Part shown: positions 55,429-64,000 of the stretch, in pieces | Position numbering within the stretch: position 1 is the first letter of the stretch | Layout of the letters: each line of letters begins with the position of its first letter | Origin: Boesenbergia rotunda | Lineage: Eukaryota; Streptophyta; Magnoliopsida; Zingiberales; Zingiberaceae | Direction: 5' to 3' | Assembly: GCA_024364735.1 (NCBI GenBank) | Contig: JAGFNQ010005398.1 | Location: forward strand, 235,946-299,945 | Length of the DNA stretch: 64,000 bases | Notes under the pieces: model-generated | Databases searched by the model: none | The model's input: the letters and a program-made list of their open reading frames with translations, nothing else | Told to the model about the DNA's origin: nothing | Program-made: the position numbers and the translations under genes

Positions 55429-55700
55429 GTAGGGACAAACCTTAGGAGCTAATCCAACTGAAAAAATCAAGAGGTTTCTAAGATGAGATCAAGATAGTCC
55501 TAACTGCCATACTGATGCACACTTTCTATCTATTGTGCTAACTTTGTTTTGTAGAACTATTATATTGTTTGTGCTAACTTTGTTTCATAGATAAACAAAG
55601 TTTTGAGTTGAAGAGGGTTCAGTCGACTGATAAATGGGATCAGTCATCTGATCCTGCTAGCATGACACCGTACTAATCAGAGTTCGCATGAACAAAGACA
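55429..55700 (+). other. Short LTR-like fragment left of the Gypsy remnant
   Basis: Contains two copies of 'gtgctaactttgttt' and a decayed cagtcgactgat word. It resembles minus-strand text of the LTR at 57385-58743 (gtgctaactttattttgcag). No gene. Confidence 0.4.
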
Positions 55701-58700
55701 ATTTGAATACTTCTTCATCTTCTAAATCTAATAATATCTAAAAAGATAAGAAAGGGGAAGGGAAGAAGGATGGAAAAAATAAAGATATGGAAAATAACCA
55801 AAAGAAAGTGAGGACTAATCATCCTGTTGCCCATGGAAAGGATAACTCGAGGAATCAGGGTTGCCTCTTGTGCAATGGTCCTCATTTTGTCAAAGATTAT
55901 CCCAAATGTGAGAAGTTGAATGCCCTCTTACTGAGGGATAATGGGAAAATCCATGAATAGGAAGTTGCTACTCTTGTTGACCCTTTACAATTGTTAAATC
56001 CAATTGTTGATTTTAAGCCTGTTAAATTGCTAACAATATGTCAAAGGACATCGTGTGGGCATATTCACTACTCCTACACCTTTTGATGAAAATGAATGGG
56101 AAAATTGTGCATGCCATGGTTAACACGGGGGCTACTCATACCTTTGTGTCTGCCAAATTAGTGAAGTAATATAGGTTATCAGTAAGCAAATGTCCAAATT
56201 ATATCAAATCCGTGAATGTTAAGGCGCAAGTGGTTGTAGGTATGGCTTATAATGTTCCTTATCTATTGGCCCTTATGTGGGAAAGGCAAATATGAGGGTG
56301 GTTCGGCTTGAGGATTTTCAAATAATACTCGGTATTGATTTCTTATGAAAGACAAAAATAATACCAGTGCCTCACTTGGATAGAGGAATGGTGATGCAGG
56401 AGTCAAATACTTTATTAATTGTGTGCACCCCTTATGGCATGGGTTCAGATCAAGGGGAAGATGAACATTATATCAGTAGTATTGCTAGAGAAAGGCTTGA
56501 AATGAGGTGAATAACTTACTTGGCTGCCTTGATCAACATGAAATTTGACAAGAACAATGAATTGCCTAATTATGTTAAAGACATTCTAACAAAGTTTGTT
56601 GATATGATGTCGCAAGAGTTGTCAAAAAAGTTACCACCAAGGAGAAATATTGACCACAAAGTTGAGTTGATTCCTAGTGTTGTCCCTCCCATAGGACCCC
56701 CCATACCAGATGTCTCTATTGGAATTTGTTGAATTGCGGAAACAGTTGAATGACTTCTTAGAGGCAGGATATGGCACACCGGTGTTGTTCCAGACTAAAT
56801 GAGATGACGGCCTGAGGATGTGCGTGGATTTTAGGGCCTTGAACAAGGTGACAATGAAGAATAAGTACCCTATTCCATTAGGGCAAGATCTGTTGGACAG
56901 ATTGAGTATGGCATCATGGTTTATAAAGCTTGGCTTGAGATCAGGTTATTGACAACTCAAAATTATGAAAGGAGATGAGGAAAAAATAACTTGCATGTCT
57001 CGTTGTGGTTCCTATGAGTTTCTTATCATGCGAATCAGTTTGACAAATGCACCTATTACCTTCTGCAATTTAATAAATGAGGTGTTGTATGTCTTCCATG
57101 ACAATTTTATTGTAGTTTATTTGGATGATAATGTAATCTACAACAAGTCATTGGAGAAGCACTTGGAGAACTTAAGCAAGTATCTACTCTATGTGCAGCA
57201 AGAAAAGTGCAAGTTTGATAGCTGAGAAATAAAGTTCTTGGGACATATAGTCAGCAATCACCATGTTCGAATGGATCTAAAGAAAGTGCATACTATTGTT
57301 GATTAGCAAACTCCTGAACTAGTTTCTAAACTATGATCATATTTGGGCTTAGCAAACTACTACCGTAAATTCATTGTTGGTTATTGTAGGATCGATGCAC
57401 GTGAGAGGGAGGGGGTGAATCACATGACTTTTAAAATAAAAGTTTGCTTTTTTGGAATTAAAGAAAGTGAGTGCATAGCGAAAAAATACAAATGAAAAGC
57501 ACAAGTCAATATGGTTCGGTTTTACTTGGTTCGGAGTCTTTGACGACTCCTATTACAAGGCCTAGGTCCCTTGGACCTTTCTGATGGGTAATCCACTAAT
57601 CTCTCTACCGGTATACTCCCGGTAGAGTAGTTGAATACAAAGAAAAAAGAGCAGTGTAACACCTTATACTGTCCTTAAGTGCATATATGAATTAAGTACA
57701 AAAACTAAATCATTACCAACACTTTTTGAATCTCGGATGTGAGTGCTTATGTATTGATGTCGATCTTCTGGTAGTAGTCAGCCATAGTTTAGTTGTAGTG
57801 GGGTCGTAGTATGAAGACAAGGAAGCAGAATGATCACCGGAGCTCAAGATGGAAGTGTAGAAGTTGTATCTACGTCTCTGGTCGAATTTTGGTTTTTTAG
57901 GGAAGCTGAGGCGCCTCAGTTTACAATTGAGGCACCTCAGATATGAAAATTCTATCAAATCTGGAGATGTCGCTACTTAACCTCTAGAGGGTGTCTCAAA
58001 TCCAAAGTGAGGTACCTCAGTTCCCAATTGAGGTGCCTCGGATCTCAGCTAAGGCGCCTTAGATGCTGACACTCTATCCTCTGCGCTTATCCACTCAAAG
58101 ACGCCTTCAGCAATCTGAGGCACTCCGGACTAAACTGAGATGCCTTAGGTCCAATCTGAGGCACCTCGGCTACTATTCATCCGAGGTGAATTTTGCAAAA
58201 ATTACCTTGTAATATAATGTTAGTCCTGAATAAACTATACCCTGCAAAATAAAGTTAGCACAAGTTTAGACTAGAAAAAATAGACAATATTAAATAGACC
58301 CTGTCTTCCCAAGACCAGGATCTAGTCAAAGGCCTCAGCTTAGAGCTCCAAAATGGTTCTAAGCTGGACCGCGCCTACAGTCCCAACGAGGACTCATCCT
58401 CATGAGATTTCGCTCCTCTAGTGACTTACTTTACTTGCCATATGCAGACTTATTCAGCTTCTTAACACACCAGGTCATTCAGCCAACTGTCAGGTACCAC
58501 GCACCTAGCTGAACTTCATGCCAGGTCTTCACCAACCTAGGCTTTAACCAGTTGTCAGGCTTCGCAGACCCAACTAGACTTCCTACCAGGACTCAACCAT
58601 CCTGGACTTTAGCTTGGTGTCAGGTCTTAAGTCTTTCAGCCCTACACACTTGATAACAAGATTAAATAACAATATACCTAACTTTAAACTTTTTGTCATA

Positions 58701-59460
58701 CATCAAAACCTGAGTTTGACCATTGGTGTAAACTACACCAATAGTTATTCCAAGAAGGCCGCCCCATTGACAGACTTATTAAAGAACAATGTGCGGTGGG
58801 AATGGTCAGATGCATGCAAAGAAGCCTTTAAGAAATCGAAGATGTTTATAGCATTTGAGCCAGTGTTGCACTTGCCGAACTTCGAGTTGCCTTTTGAAGT
58901 GCATACTAATGCTTCTGATAAAAGAATTGGTGGTGTGTTGGTGCAGGAAGGCTATCCAATCGCCTTTGAAAGTAGAAAACTTAATTTGGTTGCATAGAAA
59001 TATTATGTACATGAAAAAGAAATGGTAGTTGTTGTCCATTACTTGCATGTTTGAAGAGTCTTTTTGTTGGGACAAAATTTCTTGTGAAAACTGATAATGT
59101 CACTATCACTTTCTTTTCCACTCAAAAGAAGTTATCCCCTAAGTAGGCTCGGTGGCAAGAGTTCTTAGTAGAATATAACTTTGTGCGGGAGCACAAACCT
59201 AGCAGGCATAATCAAGTTTTAGATGCATTAAGTCGGAAAGAAGTTCTTGCCAATTTCTACTCTATCACAAGAGTAGATCAGATATGTGGGAAAGAATAAA
59301 GCTTGTTACTGCAAATGATACAACTTATGGAAAGTTGGTGTAACAAGTAAGAGATGGGATAGAACAATGATACTGGATCTAGGATGATTTCCTGATTTAC
59401 AAAGGGGGCCGCGAGGCGGGGGGGGAGGGGAGAAACTTTATACTTGTGATGTGGTATCCA
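55701..59460 (+). pseudogene. Chromovirus-like Gypsy gag-pol, heavily decayed, split by a solo LTR
   Basis: Order: gag tail with a knuckle CLLCNGPHFVKDY where the last Cys is Tyr (about 55863-55905); protease with MVNTGATHTFV (about 56115, NTG for DTG); RT from ~56700 (MCVDFRALNKVT, KNKYPIP), YLDD at ~57121 followed by NVIYNKS; KYLLYVQQEKC; then LANYYRKF to 57384. After the LTR (57385-58743) the frame resumes with SKKAAPLTDLL and RNase H (FEVHTNASDKRIGGVL, AFESRKLN). Traces of the integrase N-terminus (YKGGR) end near 59460. Many stops and frameshifts throughout. Confidence 0.82.
57385..58743 (-). mobile_element. Sirevirus-like solo LTR, TSD GTTAT
   Basis: Plus-strand ends TGTAGGATCGATGC and CTACACCAATA, flanked by gttat at 57380-57384 and 58744-58748, exactly between KFIVGY and SKKAAP of the Gypsy pol. 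Minus-strand start TATTGGTGTAG is a one-base variant of the TGTTGGTGTAG start of Copia-G. Carries GAGGCGCCTCAG-type words at 57905-58175. 1359 bases. Confidence 0.9.
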
Positions 59461-60640
59461 CAATGCATAGAAGCATCGTCAAATAATATAAAAGATTATC
59501 GTATTCATAGGGATTGTTGATTAAGCGCTAGTCAAATACACAAAGTAAGCTATCTAAACTATCAAAGTTGGTTTGTGAAAGCTTGGGAACCAAGAGGGAG
59601 AAAGAGGGTGAGAGAAAGAGAGAAGAATTGATTTTAGAAGAAGGTTGGAATGGGGAGATTGTTCACCTCCTAATCTCAATCTTTAGGTTCTTGTAGATAT
59701 CCTAACTAAATATTGGTACGATCCCACGATAGTGCACCAGAGTATTCCTTAGATTGGCATCCAGTGCCACTAAGTGGAAGAGGTAACGTAGAGAGTCCGG
59801 TTAAAATAATATCCCTATAACATGAGGGTCTCCTGATCATACGTCTCAATATTACATAGGCCACTTCCTAATATGAGATTAAAAGGAACCCATTAAATAC
59901 TATTAGATAATTTCTTATAAAGGATTGACCTCCATTATGAGGTAACCCTCGAGATGTCCGATTAAAGGAACCCTTTGTTACTAAGGGCACCCGGTTATAC
60001 AATCTCGGTCATTCCCTTTACATGGTGACTAAACCTTCACAAATACATATATTCATTACTCACACATTTCATCAAATACATACAAGGCACAATACATAGA
60101 ACTAGATATAAACATATTATTTGAATAAGGAAATGGATTAATTTATAGTTTATACATCAACATCACATCATAGCTACTCTTTACATCATACATTGGAGAA
60201 ACTACTCCATCACAAGGAAGATACAACCAAGAGACAAGGAAATACATCAATCTAAAATTCAAAACTGAGATTTGAGAGGGAAAAGAAGACTTATCTATGT
60301 AGTGTAGGTTTTATTGAATGCATTCCTCGCTCTGGAGGTGGATGGATCGTCGGAGATGATGAGGATGATCCTCTAGGATTTCTCCTAGGGGTGAGAACCC
60401 TTCCCCAAGCCAAGAGGCAGAGCCCCAAAGCCAAAATATCTTAAAATGGGAAAAAAAAAACCCCTTTTATAGCATTGGCACGACTCCCTGCTTCTTTACG
60501 GCATAGTCATGTCATTTGGCACAACCCCAACAGATAACCGGTGTGGGGGTGTGGCATGGTCGTGCCATTTGGAATGGCCAAGGGTGGCTCTCAATTAAGG
60601 GGGCATGGCCATGTTGTGTGGCATGCTAGAGTAGGGGCAC
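59461..60640 (-). mobile_element. LTR-type sequence, minus strand, family uncertain
   Basis: No gene. On the minus strand: words GGCATGGCCATG and TGGCACGACCATGCC (60480-60640), TATA box 'gctataaaagggg' (60461-60473), then a leader-like region. Borders are approximate: left at the break of the Gypsy integrase, right where LTR-E-family sequence begins. Confidence 0.5.
60465..60473 (-). promoter_or_regulatory. TATA box of the LTR-type sequence
   Basis: Minus-strand CTATAAAAG, directly downstream of repeated ggcatgg/ccatgcc words. Confidence 0.5.
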
Positions 60641-61037
60641 GACCTATAGGGATCTCTAACCAAAAAAACACTTAAAAACACAGCGGAAAATTGAGATTCC
60701 TTCGATTGATTCATGTAGAAGAAAAACTCGTACAAAGTTGAATTTATCTAACTAAGAGTTATATCTTCGTTGCGTGCCCTTCGATTATCCCGCTCATCCT
60801 TAGTTCGTTGGATCTTTTGCACGTTCAAGTGTTTATGCCTCTCGTAGTATCCACACTAACATGATCTACGCCTCGAAGAAGAACCATCTTAGTTATGCTA
60901 GCAAGTTGGGATAATTCACAAAGCACAAGAACATCTACAAGGGGGTTTCGGCCAAGGAGGGAGAAAGAAGAAGAGGGATGATAAGCACTTCTCTCATCAT
61001 AAGAGACCCTTTTATAGTCATCCAAAAGAAGATGAAC
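60641..61037 (-). mobile_element. LTR-E family fragment
   Basis: Matches 35226-35523 and 25000-25090 in reverse: 'cacagcggaaa', 'cgttgcgtgcccttcg.ttatccc', 'cacgttcaagtgt', 'gtatccacac', 'gctagcaa.ttg', 'ggtttcggcc'. Only the R/U5 side and the TATA region (61008-61017) are present. Confidence 0.8.
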
Positions 61038-61742
61038 CTATAGGATCGATTCCGGTACGCTAGAGGGGGGGTGAATAGCGTTTCTTCGATTCTTTTCACC
61101 TACGTTGTTAGTTGCGCAGCGGAAATACAAACAAAATAAAACTAACAACAATAAACAATGCTAACAAACCAGATTTACTTGGTATCCACCCTGGACGGGT
61201 GACTAATCCAAGAATCCTTCGGTAGATCACTCCCCGGATAACCTCTGACTAGGTCTTATCGCTCCTTGTGGGTGAAGAAACCTCGCCACAGCACTTTGAC
61301 AATCTCTGAGCACAAAGACTACTATCTTGCCTTTAACCAAGACAAGATTCGTCAAGAGTCTCAGCCCAAATCGAGTTCTCTTTAAATAGAACTCGAGCTT
61401 GAAACCCTCGCTGGCAATCGACTACTCTCAGGGCAGTCGACTGCCCCACTGAGAATTTGACCGTTGACAGCCCCAACGTTCGAATCCAGCTGTACACCAG
61501 TCCACTGCACTCAGAGCAGTCGACTGGTCCAGGGCCAAATCCATTCTGTGAATTTTGGCAGTCGACTGGACAATCCCCAGTCGACTGCCCATCTTACCAC
61601 AACTCTCCTACTCACTTTCTCGACCCTCCTCCACGTGTGCCTTCAGGTCCAATCCTTTGGCATGCCCCTTGAAGTCCTCTTTCACCGGCTATCATCCCTC
61701 GGATGCGCACGCAAGTCCTCGACTTGCCTCCATGCCACCCAT
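61038..61742 (-). mobile_element. Copia-C family LTR fragment
   Basis: Matches the Copia-C LTR read backward from its end: 'gatcgattccgg.acgctag', 'gaatagcgtttcttcgattc', 'gcgcagcggaaa', 'tccccggataacctc', 'gacaagattcgtcaag', AGTCGACT words at 61425-61590, up to 'ttgcctccatgccaccc'. It is cut at 61742 by Copia-G. Confidence 0.87.
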
Positions 61743-62956
61743 TGTTGGTGTAGGAAGCACCTAAGTCAAACCTGAGTTTTGATAATGGCAAGGGTTCAGA
61801 AGTTAAGGTGGTAATGTGATCTAACAAGTCTACTAAGTGTGCAGGAAAAGTCCTAGGTACACTAGGCAAGAAGTCCTGGCAAAGGGCTGGGCAAGAAGTC
61901 CTGGGTAAGAAGACCTAACCGGAAGTTGGGCAAAGAAGTCCTGGTCGAGGACTGGGCAAGAAGTCCTGGCAAAGAGTTGGACACCGAAGACTTGACCGGA
62001 AGTTGGGCAAGAAGACCTGACCGAAAGTTGGGCACGAAGACCTGGTCAGGTGGATTGGGCAAAAGGCCAACCGGAGGGGCCAGTTGGCAAAAGGTAAACT
62101 CTCCTAAGAGGAGTAGGTGAGGACGTGTTCCTCGTCGAGGGAATAGTAGGCGTCGGTTCGACCTAGGGTTCCATTAGGAGACCCAAAGTCAGAACCAAGA
62201 CAAGTAAGGCTGTAAATAATGGCTAACATATTTGCTTGTTGTGTTTTGGAACTAACCTTAGTTGTAGGGAACGAAGGAATGTTGTTTCTGTAGCTCAGAT
62301 GCCCCAATGGAGTGGGGCGCCTCACTGGGGCTAGGCGCCCGTATGGATACGAGTGCCCCAGTGTAAAGGCAAAAACCAAACCACAGCCGCGAAGCCTCTG
62401 AACCAAGGCAGCTCAGGCGCCCGTGAGGTCACGGGCGCCCCCATCAGCTCAGGCGCCCAAGTGAAGATGGATAAGCGCTGACCGAGCCTGCGGATAAGAG
62501 ATCGTGCAGGGAAGGTCACGTGTAGGCGCCCCCATGGGTGCTATAAAAGGGGGTTCACCCCCAAGGGCTCAATACAGATCGCTCTCAATGCTCCAAGACT
62601 TTTGTTCAAGCCCTACGCTCCGACCAACTTCAACTTCGAGATTCCAGCGCTGGCGACGACCCTCTGCTCCGAAATTCGATCCTCCTCGAGCGTCGGTAAC
62701 GAAAAGTGTTGCGAAGTTAATTTTTAGTTCTATTTTTGTACTCAATTTGTAATACCTTTTTACGACTATAGAATTGCCCAAAGTAAACGGTCAAGGACCA
62801 TAGGCCTTGGAGTAGGAGTCGACCGCGACTCCGAACCAAGTAAAACGACTTGTGTTCGCGTGTGTTCTGTTATTTTCCGCTGCGTAACTGCTCTGTTTTT
62901 ATCCGAAAAATTGATAATGATATTCACCCCCCTCTATCGTTTTCTCCAATCCAATA
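61743..62956 (+). repeat. 5' LTR of Copia-G
   Basis: 1214 bases, start TGTTGGTGTAGGAAGCACC, end CTCCAATCCAATA (expected ...CCAACA). Near the start are repeats of 'gggcaagaagtcctgg' (61865-62060). GGCGCC/GGGCGCC words at 62310-62535 precede the TATA box. Confidence 0.9.
62542..62548 (+). promoter_or_regulatory. TATA box of the Copia-G 5' LTR
   Basis: TATAAAA in 'gggtgctataaaaggggg', ~15 bases after the last GGCGCCC word. Confidence 0.7.
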
Positions 62957-62958
62957 AG

Positions 62959-62970
62959 TGGTATCAGAGC
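62959..62970 (+). other. Primer-binding site of Copia-G (initiator tRNA-Met)
   Basis: TGGTATCAGAGC, two bases after the LTR. Confidence 0.95.
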
Positions 62971-63187
62971 GGGTGGCTCAAATTTGGTGCAACCACCAAT
63001 TTGAGAGTTTTTTCGGATTTACAGAATTAATTTTAATTTTTTTTCTTTTTTTCTTTCTCGTTAATCGAGATTGGTCCAACCCCACTCGATCGAATTTCAT
63101 TTCTATTAATTTTCTTCCGCACTACTAATCCAAAACCAAGTCTTGGAACAAGTTTTCCTTTGTCTTTATTTTTTTTCAGAAAATATT

Positions 63188-64000
63188 ATGGCCATGCAAG
63201 AAGGATTCAGCACAGCCAGACCATCGCTTTTCAGTGGAGAAGATTTCTCCTACTGGAAAAGCAGGATGCAAGTCCACCTGAAAACTCAGGTGGACATGTG
63301 GATAATTATCCAATCTGGCCTAGAAATCCCCAAGAATGCAGAAGGAGTGGCACAACACTACTCTGAATGGGACGCCTCATTGAAGAAGAAGATCGAGGCT
63401 GATGCAAAGGCAAGCCAAACGTTGCAATGCAGATTGGCCAAGGAAGAGCTGAACCTGGTGGGACCTTTCAACAGCGCCAAAGAACTTTGGAACAAGCTGA
63501 CTGAGCTGCACGAAGGTACCTCCGACACCAGAATCAGTAAAAGAGATCTTTTGTTGAACAGACTCTACACAATAAAAATGAACGAAGGCGAATCAGCAGC
63601 ACAGCTCCACGCCAGAATCCAGGAGCTGATAAATGGGTTGCACACAATAGGTCACAAGGTAGAGAACCGTGACCTAATAAGGTATACCCTAAACGCTTTC
63701 CCAAGGAACACATTGTGGGCATCTATGGTAGATGTTTACAAGGTTTCAAGGGACCTTTCAAAAATTAAATTAGATGAACTTTTCTCAGAATTAGAATTGC
63801 ATGAATAGACTAACTGCACTATGGCCGAGAAAAGTATTGCATTTATTGCAGGTAAATCCCAAGTAAAAGTCGCCAAGAAGAAGCCTCAACCAGCACCCGA
63901 GTCTGACTCGGACTCTGACTCAGAAGATAGTGAAGGGGATCGACCCAAGCTGGTTCGGCTAGCTCGGGATTACTACAAGGAGCTAAAGCATCAAACCAAT
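63188..64000 (+). CDS. gag: Copia-G Gag, partial, with one in-frame amber codon
   Basis: Gag of a Sirevirus-like element. The start ATGGCCATG at 63188 is chosen because homology begins just after it (ARPSLFSGEDFSYW also in Copia-B); an upstream in-frame ATG at 63143 lies in leader sequence. UBN2-type core covers residues ~10-200 (AKELWNKLTELH, RDLLLNRLYTIKMNEGESA). Codon 207 (63806-63808) is TAG; the same frame then continues to the window edge through an acidic PESDSDSDSEDSE tail. Copia-B has Gln-Thr at the aligned place, so the TAG likely came from CAG. Either a late nonsense mutation or, less likely, a readthrough site. The zinc knuckle would lie beyond the window. Confidence 0.82.

Larger units (their letters stand above)
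61743..64000 (+). mobile_element. Copia-G: 5' part of a Sirevirus-like Copia element (runs off the window)
   Basis: 5' LTR, primer site, ~215-base leader and gag are visible; pol and 3' LTR would lie beyond 64000. Sequence and layout match Copia-A and Copia-B, making it the best-preserved member of that clan here. It interrupts the Copia-C-family LTR fragment. Confidence 0.9.

Noticed and set aside
62104..62406. 100-codon minus-strand frame in the Copia-G LTR
   Set aside because: It lies antisense to U3, is not kept in the Copia-A or Copia-B LTRs, and has no motif.
1..64000. Endogenous pararetrovirus or other viral insertion
   Set aside because: Every RT seen is of Copia or Gypsy type beside LTRs; no movement protein or coat-protein motifs were noticed.

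Overview
This window is plant nuclear DNA made almost entirely of LTR retrotransposons and their remnants. I find no host gene. Plant origin follows from the element types: Ty1/copia elements primed by initiator tRNA-Met, a Tat-lineage Ty3/gypsy element with two RNase H domains and an antisense extra ORF, Athila-like and chromovirus-like LTRs, and Sirevirus-like Copia elements with palindrome-rich LTRs and serial polypurine tracts. A large-genome angiosperm, probably a monocot, is likely; I cannot name the species.

Most of the window (1968-55428) is one old Sirevirus-like Copia element (Copia-A, plus strand) blown apart by nested insertions. Level 1, inside Copia-A: a Tat Gypsy (2409-37934), a solo Gypsy LTR (41215-44294) and a Copia of the opposite strand (Copia-B, 44387-55044). 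Level 2, inside the Tat element: two Athila-like solo LTRs (6526-8216 and 10880-13381), Copia-C (15443-36682) and a short composite element in its 3' LTR (37434-37850); inside Copia-B: a 3.8 kb solo Gypsy LTR (46806-50610). Level 3, inside Copia-C: a solo LTR of the Copia-D family (18416-20629) and the solo LTR-E (23372-35523). Level 4, inside LTR-E: a complete Copia-D (25097-35220, minus strand). Target-site duplications (TSDs) and resumption of the interrupted sequence support nearly every level.

Copia-D is the only element with an intact polyprotein (1274 codons). Its LTRs differ by about nine substitutions and six indels by eye, so it is young, but its protease motif reads DTE instead of DTG. 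The other coding regions are an open gag frame in Copia-C, a gag with one amber codon in Copia-G, a decayed Tat pol plus antisense ORF, an inverted and deleted gag in Copia-B, a decayed plant-transposon-domain gene in Copia-C, and a wrecked chromovirus-like gag-pol at 55.7-59.5 kb.

The right end (55.4-64 kb) holds that Gypsy wreck with a solo LTR in it, LTR fragments of three families, and the start of Copia-G (5' LTR, primer site, gag), which runs off the window. The features most worth pursuing are the family-specific palindromic word arrays upstream of LTR TATA boxes, the inverted leader-gag module of Copia-B, the gene carried by Copia-C in place of pol, and the antisense gene of the Tat element with its own candidate promoter.
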